Assembly (NCBI GenBank): GCA_016713135.1
Contig: JADJPR010000023.1
Location: forward strand, 682,001-746,000
Reading direction: 5' to 3'
Origin: Rhodanobacteraceae bacterium
GTDB lineage: Bacteria; Pseudomonadota; Gammaproteobacteria; Xanthomonadales; SZUA-5
DNA: 64,000 nt
In this document: in pieces, positions 16,347-23,339 of the stretch
How the letters are laid out: every line of letters starts with the position of its first letter
Position numbering within the stretch: position 1 is the stretch's first letter
Notes under the pieces: model-generated
The model's database searches: none
The model's input: the letters and a program-made list of their open reading frames with translations, nothing else
What the model was told of the DNA's origin: nothing
Translations under genes and position numbers: made by a program

Positions 16347-17027
16347 TCAGGACGTCCGCGGGATCGAGAAGCGGTAGCCGCGGCCGCGCACGGTCTCGAT
16401 CGGCTTCAGCTCGCCGTCCGGATCCAGCTTCTTGCGCAAGCGGCCGATGAAGACCTCGATGACATTGCTGTCGCGGTCGAAGTCCTGCTCGTAGATGTGC
16501 TCGGTCAGGTCGCTCTTCGAGACCAGCTCGCCGGCGTGCAGGATCAGGTACTCGAGCACCTTGTACTCGTAGCTGGTCAGGTCCACCGAGGTGTCGTTGA
16601 CCGTCACCGATTGCGCCGTGGTGTCGAGCTTGACCGGACCGCATTCGAGCAGCGGCTTGCTCCAGCCGGCGCTGCGTCGCACCAGCGCGTTCATGCGCGC
16701 CAGCAACTCCTCGATGTGGAAGGGCTTGACCAGGTAGTCGTCGGCGCCGCACTTCAGGCCCTCGACCTTGTCCTCCCAGCTGCCGCGGGCAGTCAGGATC
16801 AGGATCGGGTAGCGGCGGCCGGACTCGCGCAGGCGCTTGACCACTTCCAGGCCGGGCAGCTTGGGCAGGCCGAGATCGACGATGGCGACGTCGAAAGGCA
16901 CCTCCTTGCCCATGTACACGGCCTCGTCGCCGTCGGCCGCGGTGTCCACCGCGAATCCTTCGCGCTGCAGGCGCGCAGCCAGGGTTTCGCGCAACGGGGC
17001 TTCGTCTTCTACCAACAGCACGCGCAT
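16347..17027 (-). CDS. PhoP-like response regulator
   Basis: A 226-aa OmpR-type regulator. The receiver domain has MRVLLVEDEAPLRETLA, phosphoacceptor Asp51 in AIVDLGLPKLPG, LTARGSWEDKVEGL, and Lys in YLVKPFH. The C-terminal winged helix includes LTSYEYKVLEYL, SDLTEHIYEQDFDRDSNVIEVFIGRLRKKL and the TVRGRGYRF end. EDKVEGLKCGADDYLVKPF is close to the PhoP/QseB-type sequence. The start at 17027 is supported by GAGGAG 6-8 bp upstream. It is followed by the matching kinase and preceded by a small PepSY-like protein. Confidence 0.9.
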   Translation of the reverse strand: MRVLLVEDEAPLRETLAARLQREGFAVDTAADGDEAVYMGKEVPFDVAIVDLGLPKLPGLEVVKRLRESGRRYPILILTARGSWEDKVEGLKCGADDYLVKPFHIEELLARMNALVRRSAGWSKPLLECGPVKLDTTAQSVTVNDTSVDLTSYEYKVLEYLILHAGELVSKSDLTEHIYEQDFDRDSNVIEVFIGRLRKKLDPDGELKPIETVRGRGYRFSIPRTS

Positions 17028-17049
17028 GATTGACTCCTCGTCGGGTGTC

Positions 17050-17271
17050 TCAGGCCGGGATCTGGAAAATGCGGACACGCCCGTCTGGCATCAGAACCTT
17101 GATGCGGTAGACGACCGTCCCGCGGGTACGGATGGTGTCGGCTGCCAGCACCTTGCCGCGGGTCTCGCGCTCCACCTGCTCGATCGCTTCCTTCAGCGTC
17201 GCGGCGGCGAGCGGCGAGGCCGACAGCCACAGGCAGGCAGCGATGAGGATGGGGCGGAAGATCGACTTCAT
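17050..17271 (-). CDS. Small exported PepSY-like protein
   Basis: A 73-aa protein with a signal peptide (MKSIFRPILIAACLWLSASPLAAA) and a short mature part LKEAIEQVERETRGKVLAADT then VVYRIKVLMPDGRVRIFQIPA. This matches the helix-strand-strand pattern of a single PepSY domain, often found as tiny periplasmic genes beside PhoPQ-type systems. It lies 22 bp upstream of the phoP-like gene on the same strand and is probably the first gene of that operon. A role in modulating the kinase is inference. Confidence 0.8.
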   Translation of the reverse strand: MKSIFRPILIAACLWLSASPLAAATLKEAIEQVERETRGKVLAADTIRTRGTVVYRIKVLMPDGRVRIFQIPA

Positions 17272-17407
17272 GCGCTGCCGGGGCCGGGCTGATCCTGTTC
17301 ATCATAGTCGGCACGCAGGGGAATGTTCAGCATTTCCCTTGGCGACGGGTGACGGTATCCGCATCCTTGCAGGCCGTGGTCTGACTGAACCTGAACGAGC
17401 AAGCTGA

Positions 17408-17950
17408 ATGAATCCGGATTTCACCCTGCGCCTGGCCCAGCCGGACGAAGCGCCGATGCTGTCCGCGCTGATGACCGAGACCTTCCTGGCTGCCTACGGC
17501 CACGTCGCCCCGGCCGACAGCCTGGAGCGCCACATCGCGCGCAGCTACGCAGCATCGATGATCGGCGAGCGGATCGCGGCGAAGCAGATCGAGGTCCATG
17601 TGCTGGAAACCGGCGATGGCCGCGATGCCGGCTATGTGCAGCTCGGCCTGGCCGTGCCGGCGCCGCAGCAGCTGGCCGGCCGGCGGACGCTGGAAGTGCA
17701 GCGCTGCTACATGCGCCCCGAGTACATCGGCGCCGGCGGCTCCGGGCAATTGATCGCGCAGGCGCAGCAGCGCGCGGTGGCACTGGGCCGCGAAGCGGTG
17801 CACCTGTCGGTCTACCAGCTGGCGCCGCGCGCGGTGCGCTTCTACGAAAAACACGGATTCCGCCGCGCGGCGGCGATCAAGTACTACATCGACCACGTCG
17901 AGTTCGACGACTGGCTGATGGTGTGGGAATCCCCTGGGGAAGCTCAGTAG
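17408..17950 (+). CDS. GNAT-family N-acetyltransferase
   Basis: A 180-aa protein with the GNAT fold: an N-terminal LRLAQPDEAPMLSALMTETF, central beta strands (DAGYVQLGLAVP), the acetyl-CoA binding region (RCYMRPEYIGAGGSGQLIAQAQQRAVALG) and the C-terminal YEKHGFRRAAAIKYYIDHVEFDDWLM. The substrate cannot be inferred. It is divergent from the PepSY-PhoPQ set. Its last seven bases overlap the 3' end of the rhomboid gene. Confidence 0.85.
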   Translation: MNPDFTLRLAQPDEAPMLSALMTETFLAAYGHVAPADSLERHIARSYAASMIGERIAAKQIEVHVLETGDGRDAGYVQLGLAVPAPQQLAGRRTLEVQRCYMRPEYIGAGGSGQLIAQAQQRAVALGREAVHLSVYQLAPRAVRFYEKHGFRRAAAIKYYIDHVEFDDWLMVWESPGEAQ

Positions 17951-18582
17951 CGCAGCAATCGGCGCGGCTTCCACGGCAGCCGTCCGCGCCAGTACTGGAT
18001 CATCATGAAGCCGGTGGCGAGGCCGCCCAGGTGCGCGAAATGCGCGACGCCGCTGGCGCTTGCGGCCACGCCCATGCTCAGTTCCAGCACCGCGAACAGG
18101 ATCACCAGGGTGCGCGCCTTCATCGGGATCGGCGGGAACAGCGGCATCACGATGCGGTTGGGGAACATCATGCCGAAGCCCAGCAGCACGCCGTAGACGC
18201 CGCCGGAGATGCCGACCGTGGGATAGGGCTCGCCGCTCAAGGACGCGACCGCCAGCTGCGCGATGCCGGCGCCGACGATGGCCACCAGCACGTAGAGCAG
18301 GAAGGGCCGGCTGCCCCAGAAGCGCTCGAGGTCGCGCCCGAACATCCAAAGACCCAGCGAATTGAAGAACAGATGCTCCGGGCCGCCGTGCAGGAAGCCG
18401 TAGCTGAGCAGCTGCCAGGGCATGAAATCCGGCCAGCCGCCGAGCGTCTGCGGCAGCGCGTGGTTGCCCAGCGGCCACAGCGCCAGGTGGACCACCAGCC
18501 AGCCCTGGCTGTCGATCATCTGCAAACCGAACATCGCACCGCAAACGACCAGCAGCGCGTAGGTGACAGGCGAGCCGTTCAT
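17944..18582 (-). CDS. Rhomboid-family intramembrane serine protease
   Basis: A 212-aa membrane protein with about six hydrophobic segments. Rhomboid motifs present: LSYGFLHGGPEHLFFNSLGLWMFG (His and Asn of the H-x-x-x-N type), WGSRPF, the catalytic Ser in VGISGGVYGVLLGF, and the catalytic His in VAHFAHLGGLATGF. The Ser-His dyad therefore looks complete. The start at 18582 (MNGSPVTYALLV) overlaps the stop of the upstream alkyltransferase-like gene by 4 bp, suggesting translational coupling. Confidence 0.9.
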   Translation of the reverse strand: MNGSPVTYALLVVCGAMFGLQMIDSQGWLVVHLALWPLGNHALPQTLGGWPDFMPWQLLSYGFLHGGPEHLFFNSLGLWMFGRDLERFWGSRPFLLYVLVAIVGAGIAQLAVASLSGEPYPTVGISGGVYGVLLGFGMMFPNRIVMPLFPPIPMKARTLVILFAVLELSMGVAASASGVAHFAHLGGLATGFMMIQYWRGRLPWKPRRLLRY

Positions 18583-18935
18583 CCGGGTTCCTGGTCGAAG
18601 TAGTCGGCCCACAATGCCGCATCCAGCGTGTCTGGCGACTGACGAACGGTTACCCGGCCGTTGTCGGCCACCTGGCAGCCTTCGGCGAGCAGGCGCTCGC
18701 GCTGGCGCCCAAAGCCCTCGCTGCCGGGGGGAAACGCAATGCAGCCGTTCGCGCGCACCACGCGATGCCAGGGCACTTTGCTGCCGTCGGCCAGTTGCGA
18801 CAGCACCCGTGCCACCAGACGCGCGCGCTTCGGCAGCCCGGCGCGCGCGGCGACGACCCCATAGCCGGCCACCGCGCCGCGCGGAATCGCGCGCACCGCG
18901 GCCAGGATCGCCTCGGCAGCCGGGTCGGCGCTCAT
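18579..18935 (-). CDS. Alkyltransferase-like (ATL) DNA-repair protein
   Basis: A 118-aa protein matching the DNA-binding domain of O6-alkylguanine-DNA alkyltransferase (ILAAVRAIPRGAVAGYGVVAARAGLPKRARLVARVL). The active-site motif PCHRV is replaced by PWHRVV, the hallmark of ATL proteins, which bind alkylated guanine without transferring the alkyl group and flag it for nucleotide-excision repair. The start at 18935 (MSADPAAEAIL) is preferred; an in-frame extension overlaps the divergent gene. It is coupled to the rhomboid gene by a 4 bp overlap. Confidence 0.88.
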   Translation of the reverse strand: MSADPAAEAILAAVRAIPRGAVAGYGVVAARAGLPKRARLVARVLSQLADGSKVPWHRVVRANGCIAFPPGSEGFGRQRERLLAEGCQVADNGRVTVRQSPDTLDAALWADYFDQEPG

Positions 18936-18965
18936 GTCGGCGGCGCCCGGTGCAAGACTGCTAGC

Positions 18966-19403
18966 ATGGATGGCAACTGCATCACCCGGAATCACCCCGT
19001 GCACAATTTCGAAGACATCCGTTCGCATCTGGCCAGCCGCCAGAAGCTGACCCAGAACCAGCCTTTCGTGCTGAGTTTCGACCTCAGCCTGCCAGGCGGC
19101 CGCGTGCAGAGTCTATTCCTCGCCGACATCGAAACCGAAGACGGCCGCCGCGTGCTGCGCATGTCGACCCCGGTGGCGCCGCTCGCGCGGCTGCCGGCCG
19201 AGAAGTGTCTGCGCTTCAACTGGGCCCAGCGCGTGGGCTTCCTCGCGGTGGACGACCTCGACGGCGTGGCCTATGTGCACCTGTGCGAGAACCGCAGCTA
19301 CGGCACCCTCGGAACCCGCGAGTTGGATCGCGTGTTGAACGAACTCGGCGAGTTGGCTGATGGGCTGGAGTCGCTGGTGTCGGCGGGCGAGGATCGGCTC
19401 TGA
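18966..19403 (+). CDS. Conserved hypothetical protein
   Basis: A 145-aa soluble protein (or 134 aa if GTG at 18999 is used, VHNFEDIRSHLAS). It has a beta-rich core (FVLSFDLSLPGGRVQSLFLADIETEDGRRVLRMSTPV) and a C-terminal helix (ELDRVLNELGELADGLESLV). The layout resembles small alpha/beta chaperone-like folds, but I do not recognise the family. It is divergent from the ATL gene. The large repeat array starts 4 bp after its stop codon. Confidence 0.7.
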   Translation: MDGNCITRNHPVHNFEDIRSHLASRQKLTQNQPFVLSFDLSLPGGRVQSLFLADIETEDGRRVLRMSTPVAPLARLPAEKCLRFNWAQRVGFLAVDDLDGVAYVHLCENRSYGTLGTRELDRVLNELGELADGLESLVSAGEDRL

Positions 19404-19434
19404 AGCTGGTGTTGGTATTGGTTGGTGGTGTTGG

Positions 19435-19625
19435 ATGAGAGTACCGGTCGCCCCTGGCGGTGCGCTTATTCGCGCATCGAACTTCTTCGCGACCCGCGCC
19501 ACTTTTCTTGTCCGCAAAGGACGCAAAGAACGCAAAGGAAGCGAAAGCGGCTTCCGCTCTTCTTTGCGTCCTTCGCGTCCTTTGCGGACAAACTGCTCTT
19601 CAGATCAATGAGTTATCGGCTGTTT
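19435..19625 (+). repeat. Array unit 1 (about 191 bp), GACGCAAAG hairpin
   Basis: The unit has a leader (GGTCGCCCCTGGCGGTGCGC, then TTATTCGCGCATCGAACT), a hairpin with arms at 19510-19540 and 19560-19589 (GTCCGCAAAGGACGC against GCGTCCTTTGCGGAC), and a tail ending CAATGAGTTATCGG, then TGTTTGGTGAGAG. Inner loop: GAAAGCGGCTTCCGC. Confidence 0.9.
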
Positions 19626-19811
19626 GGTGAGAGTCCCGGTCGCCCCTGGCGGTGCGCTTATTCGCGCATCAACTGAGGGCACAGGCCACGGGGCACGAGG
19701 GCACGCAAGAGCCAGTTCGGTGCGAAGGAGCGCCTTTGCGTGCCCTCGTGCCCTCTTGCCCTCGTGCCCTCCGAATTTACCTTTTCTAAATCAATGCCTT
19801 GCGACATGTTC
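19626..19811 (+). repeat. Array unit 2 (about 186 bp), GAGGGCAC hairpin
   Basis: Same leader as unit 1, but the hairpin is of the GAGGGCAC type (19676-19706 against 19733-19771) with the loop AAGAGCCAGTTCGGTGCGAA. The tail is CGAATTTACCTTTTCTAAAT, then CAATGCCTTGCGACATGTTC. The end of the tail resembles that of unit 1. Confidence 0.9.
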
Positions 19812-20000
19812 GGTGAGAGTTCCGGTCGCCCCTGGCGGTGCGCTTATTCGCGCATCGAACTTCTTCGCGACCCGCGCCACTCTTCTTGTCCGCAAAGGAC
19901 GCAAAGAACGCAAAGGAAGCGAAAGCGGCTTCCGCTTCTTGCGTCCTTTGCGTCCTTTGCGGACAAACTGCTCTTCAGATCAATGAGTTATCGGATGTTC
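19812..20000 (+). repeat. Array unit 3 (about 189 bp), GACGCAAAG hairpin
   Basis: A near copy of unit 1, with leader, GACGCAAAG-word hairpin (about 19889-19921 against 19936-19963) and tail. It differs by a few substitutions and a slightly shorter loop region. It restores the hairpin type of unit 1 after unit 2. Confidence 0.9.
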
Positions 20001-20196
20001 GGTGGAGTCCCGGTCGCCCCTGGCCGGTGCGCTTATTCGCGCTCGAACTGGAGGGCCGAGGCCGAGGCAAGGGGGGGGCACGCAAGAGCCGGTTCGGTGC
20101 GAAGGCGCGCCTTTGCGTGCCCTCGTGCCCTCTTGCCCTCGTGCCCTCGCCCCCTTCGAATTTACCTTTTCTAAATCAATGCCTTGCGACATGTTC
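20001..20196 (+). repeat. Array unit 4 (about 196 bp), GAGGGCAC hairpin with degenerate left arm
   Basis: A near copy of unit 2. The left arm is degraded (GAGGGCCGAGGCCGAGGCAA followed by a run of eight G), while the right arm and the tail are intact. The loop is AAGAGCCGGTTCGGTGCGAA. The leader has one extra C. Confidence 0.88.
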
Positions 20197-20386
20197 GGTG
20201 AGAGTCCCGGTCGCCCCTGGCGGTGCGCTTATTCGCGCATCGAACTGGAGGGCACGAGGCCACGAGGGCACGAGGGCACGCAAGAGCCAGTTCGGTGCGA
20301 AGGAGCGCCTTTGCGTGCCCTCGTGCCCTCTTGCCCTCGTGCCCTCCGAATTTACCTTTTCTAAATCAATGCCTTGCGACATGTTT
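20197..20386 (+). repeat. Array unit 5 (about 190 bp), GAGGGCAC hairpin
   Basis: A second near copy of unit 2 with both arms intact (about 20247-20280 against 20312-20346). A sixth leader begins at 20387 (GGTGAGAG) but breaks off into unrelated sequence. Confidence 0.9.
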
Positions 20387-20424
20387 GGTGAGAGCCGGCG
20401 CGGGAAACTCTTGCCACTCCGCTG

Positions 20425-20616
20425 GAACCAACACCAACAACCCACACCAAGCTATCGGTGTTGGAGGCAAGCAGGCATGAGGAAACTCGCCGTGCACTGC
20501 TTTGAACAACACCAACACCAACAACCAACACCAAGCTACTGGTGGGGGTTGGAAGCAGGCCTCGGGGATCCGGCCACCGCCGCTTGAACCAACACCAACA
20601 ACCAATACCAACACCA
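20425..20616 (+). repeat. Three tandem units of about 81 bp with CCAACACCAACAACC words
   Basis: Units start near 20425, 20504 and 20586. Each opens with CCAACACCAACAACC-like words. The first two continue with a CACCAAGCTA hairpin loop and then a diverged AAGCAGGC-containing tail. The third unit ends at the right bracketing arm. Confidence 0.8.
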
Positions 20617-20664
20617 TGCTTTAATGCAAGGCCGATCCAGGACGCTCGAAAGCGCCACTGATCC

Positions 20665-21978
20665 ATGCCTCTGGAACTCCTGCTGCTGTTGGGCCTGGTC
20701 CTGCTCAACGGCTTCTTCGCGCTCAGCGAGATGGCGATCGTCACCTCGCGCAAGGCTCGTCTCAAACATCAGGCCGACAAGAGCCGCGCTGCGCGTGCGG
20801 CGCTGACGCTGGCCGAGCACCCGGAGAATTTTCTCTCGGCGGTGCAGATCGGCATCACCCTGGTCGGCATCCTGACCGGCGTGTTCAGCGGCTCGGCGAT
20901 CGGCGGCCATATCGCCGAAGTCCTGAACGATTTCCCGCTGCTGGCCAAGTACGCCGAGCCGCTGGGCCTGGGCATCGCCGTGGTCGGGATCACCATCCTC
21001 AGCATCATTCTGGGCGAGCTGATGCCCAAGCGCCTGGCGCTGCTGGCGCCGGAGAAGATCGCGGTGATCGTCGGCCTGCCGATGCTGATCTTCAGCCGGC
21101 TCACGCATCCCTTCGTGGTGGTGCTGGCGGTGACCACGCGCACCTGCCTGCGTCTGCTCGGTGCACGCGGAGACAATGAGTCGAAGGTGACGGAAGAGGA
21201 GATCCGCCTGCTGGTGGCCGAGAGCGCCGAGCAGGGCGAGATCGAGGACATCGAGCGCAGCATGATCAACCGCGCGCTGCGCCTGTCCGATCGCACCGCC
21301 GAAAGCCTGATGACCCCGCGTAACCGCATCGCCTGGCTGGATGCCGAGGCGCCGCTGGTGGAGAACCTCGCGGTGATGCGCACCACGCCCTACTCCAGCT
21401 ACCCGGTGATGCGCGGCAGCGACAAGGAAGTGCTCGGCGTGCTCCCGGTCAAGTCGCTGATCGACCGTATCGGCGCCGGCGGCCAGTTCGACCTGTTCAA
21501 GAAGCTCGAGAAGCCGCTGTACGTGCCGGAGTCGACGCGCGCGCTGAACCTGCTCAATGAGTTCCGCGATGCCGAGGCGCGGGTTGCGCTGGTGGTCGAC
21601 GAATACGGCGACCTGCAGGGCCTGGTGACGCGCAATGACGTGCTCGCCGCGATCATCGGCGCCGCCGTGCACGACGGCGCACCGGTGCACGACGACGCCA
21701 AGATCGTGCGCCGCGCGGACGGCAGCTACCTGCTCGACGGCGCGCTCAAGATCGAGGATTTGCGCGACTTGCTCGAACTCGGCGCGCTGCCGGGCGAGGA
21801 CGAACACGACTACCAGACCTTGGCCGGCATGCTGATCGCGGTCCTCGGACACATTCCGCAAGTCGCCGAGACCTACGACTTCGACGGCTACCGCTTTGAA
21901 GTGGTCGATCTCGACGGCGCGCGCGTCGACAAGGTGCTGGTGATGGGGATCGACCGCAAGGCGCCGGAACTGGCCTGA
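20665..21978 (+). CDS. CNNM/CorC-type membrane protein (HlyC/CorC family)
   Basis: A 437-aa protein. The N-terminal CNNM (DUF21) domain has four hydrophobic segments (LELLLLLGLVLLNGFFALSEMAIV; VQIGITLVGILTGVFSGSAIG; LGIAVVGITILSIILGELMPKRLAL; IVGLPMLIFSRLTHPFVVVL). It is followed by two CBS domains (about residues 205-330, MTPRNRIAWLDAEAPL and VDEYGDLQGLVTRNDVLAAI) and a C-terminal CorC_HlyC domain (DGALKIEDLRDLLELGALPGEDEHDYQTLAGM). Relatives act in magnesium or cobalt transport or resistance. The repeat array lies directly upstream. Confidence 0.92.
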   Translation: MPLELLLLLGLVLLNGFFALSEMAIVTSRKARLKHQADKSRAARAALTLAEHPENFLSAVQIGITLVGILTGVFSGSAIGGHIAEVLNDFPLLAKYAEPLGLGIAVVGITILSIILGELMPKRLALLAPEKIAVIVGLPMLIFSRLTHPFVVVLAVTTRTCLRLLGARGDNESKVTEEEIRLLVAESAEQGEIEDIERSMINRALRLSDRTAESLMTPRNRIAWLDAEAPLVENLAVMRTTPYSSYPVMRGSDKEVLGVLPVKSLIDRIGAGGQFDLFKKLEKPLYVPESTRALNLLNEFRDAEARVALVVDEYGDLQGLVTRNDVLAAIIGAAVHDGAPVHDDAKIVRRADGSYLLDGALKIEDLRDLLELGALPGEDEHDYQTLAGMLIAVLGHIPQVAETYDFDGYRFEVVDLDGARVDKVLVMGIDRKAPELA

Positions 21979-21994
21979 GGGCAGCTGAATCAGC

Positions 21995-23065
21995 TCAGTT
22001 CGGCCGCAACCGCAGCAGACTGTGCCCGAGGCCGATGCGATCGACCTGTTCCACCAGTTGCAGCCCGGACTCGCGCACCAGACCGAGGAAGTCCTCGCAG
22101 CGGTAGAAGCGCGAGTTGCCGTTGGCGAGGCAGGTGAAATACAGCGAGGTCGCATTCAGGCTGTAGGCGGCGGATTCGAAGCGCTGGCGGTCCGGGAACA
22201 ACTCGACGATGCACACGGTCGCCTGATCCGGCATCGCCGCGCGCACGCGGCGCAGGATGGCCACCACCTGTTCCGGCGAGAAGCAGTCGAGGAACTGGCT
22301 CATCCAGTAGACGTCGCCGTCGGATGGCAGTGGCTGGCCAGGATCGAGCAGGTCGGCCGGGTGCGGCGTCACGCGACTGTCCATTCCGGCCGCGCGCGCA
22401 TTGGCCATGGCGACATCGAGCTGCGGCGGCAGGTCGACCAGGGTCAGGTGCACCTGCGGGTCGAAGCTGCAGCAGCGCAGCGCGAAGCGCGCGGTGTTGG
22501 CGCCGATGTCGACGATCCGCCGCGGCTTGCACGCGAACACGCGCGGCAGCAGCTCGCCGAACGCACGGTCGCTGTAGTAGTGATCGAAGGCGAACCAGGC
22601 GCGGCGCGCGGCTTCAGGCAGTTGCGACAGGCCAGGGTAGATCGTTGGCCAGGGACCGAACTCCGCCAGTCCCGCCGGCGCGCCGTCGCGGATCGCCCGG
22701 GAAAGGTGCGCCAGCGGCCGCCAGCAGACATCTGCGGTAAAATCCATGTTGGCGCGGGTCATTCCGTCGTGCAGCAGGAACTGGCCCATCCGCGTCAGGC
22801 GGAAGCTGCCGTCGCGCTGGCAGACCACGCGCGCGCTGAGGCCCATGTCGAGAAGCACGCCGCAGCCATACGACGAGACGCCGCTGCGTTCGGCGATCTG
22901 CTCCAGGTCCAGGCCCACGTCCCCCGCGCCACCCAGCGCAGCAAGCAGGCCCAGGTCGCGCAGCGCCAGCGCTGCCTGGAAGGCGATCGGTGCGAAGGCC
23001 AGCCGGGTGGCGGCCTCCTTCGCCTCCAACGCGGACATCGGATCATCCTGGTACCACGCGGTCAT
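21995..23065 (-). CDS. SAM-dependent O-methyltransferase-like protein, divergent from the aryl-polyene genes
   Basis: A 356-aa protein with an N-terminal winged-helix dimerisation domain (AFAPIAFQAALALRDLGLLAAL, IAERSGVSSYGCGVLLDMG) and a C-terminal Rossmann methyltransferase domain with the SAM motif RIVDIGANTARFALRCCSFDP. The layout is that of acetylserotonin/hydroxyindole O-methyltransferases, and such a gene commonly accompanies aryl-polyene clusters, where it is thought to methylate the aryl head. Start 23065 has AAGGA 5 bp upstream; 23038 (MSALEAKEAA) also has AGGA 7 bp upstream. A MITE-like repeat lies 36 bp upstream of 23065. Confidence 0.8.
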   Translation of the reverse strand: MTAWYQDDPMSALEAKEAATRLAFAPIAFQAALALRDLGLLAALGGAGDVGLDLEQIAERSGVSSYGCGVLLDMGLSARVVCQRDGSFRLTRMGQFLLHDGMTRANMDFTADVCWRPLAHLSRAIRDGAPAGLAEFGPWPTIYPGLSQLPEAARRAWFAFDHYYSDRAFGELLPRVFACKPRRIVDIGANTARFALRCCSFDPQVHLTLVDLPPQLDVAMANARAAGMDSRVTPHPADLLDPGQPLPSDGDVYWMSQFLDCFSPEQVVAILRRVRAAMPDQATVCIVELFPDRQRFESAAYSLNATSLYFTCLANGNSRFYRCEDFLGLVRESGLQLVEQVDRIGLGHSLLRLRPN

Positions 23066-23100
23066 CACGATCCTTGGACGTACCACTGACGTCGGGCATG

Positions 23101-23298
23101 CTAGCCCGGACATTTCGCGAGGTCGCGAGGAAATGGCTCGAATGGATGGTGGGGGGGGGGGGGGTGTGTGCGTTGCGCCCTGCGGTGGACGCCTCTTCCG
23201 CTGCCTCTTTTCCCCAGGCCCCCCTCACCCTCTCGCCTCGATCCCGGCGCAAAGCCCTTCGCGATCATCCGCGTGCCCCCACGACATGGCCGGGCTGA
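23101..23298. mobile_element. MITE-like element, degenerate copy, in the aryl-polyene divergent promoter region
   Basis: The element begins CTAGCCCGGACATTTCGCGA and ends in CATGGCCGGGCTGAT. An internal block of about 43 bp (23235-23277, TCGATCCCGGCGCAAAGCCC onward) is identical to 47213-47255 in a better preserved copy (47024-47276). It has no coding capacity. It fills most of the gap between the methyltransferase and apeC, so promoters for one or both genes must lie in or beside it. Confidence 0.75.
23151..23164 (+). repeat. Homopolymer tract G14
   Basis: Fourteen consecutive G inside the MITE-like element, between divergent pigment genes. Such tracts slip during replication, but they are also a known artefact of two-colour sequencing. 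Confidence 0.6.
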
Positions 23299-23339
23299 TT
23301 CCATCGCCGCAGATGCCCGTCCCGCAATCCCCACCGCCG

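Larger units (their letters stand above)
19407..20616. repeat. Compound repeat array framed by an inverted GGTGTTGG-type arm pair
   Basis: The 28 bp arm at 19407-19434 (TGGTGTTGGTATTGGTTG, then GTGGTGTTGG) is the reverse complement of 20589-20616 with one mismatch, so the arms bracket about 1.2 kb. Inside are five tandem units of about 190 bp (listed separately) and three units of about 81 bp. No credible gene lies inside: open frames crossing it only reflect repeat periodicity. It separates an unknown gene from a CNNM-family gene, both on the plus strand. Confidence 0.9.

Noticed and set aside
18579..18935. Active O6-methylguanine-DNA methyltransferase
   Set aside because: The catalytic Cys of PCHR is Trp (PWHRVV), so it is an alkyltransferase-like protein.
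19435..20386. CRISPR-like array
   Set aside because: Units are about 190 bp, spacers are not unique sequences of constant length, the units contain long internal hairpins, and no cas genes are in the window.
19624..20587. Series of overlapping open frames across the repeat array on the plus strand
   Set aside because: Their residues only mirror the repeat words (for example ARGHARASSVRRSAFACP), they have no plausible starts, and they shift frame between units.
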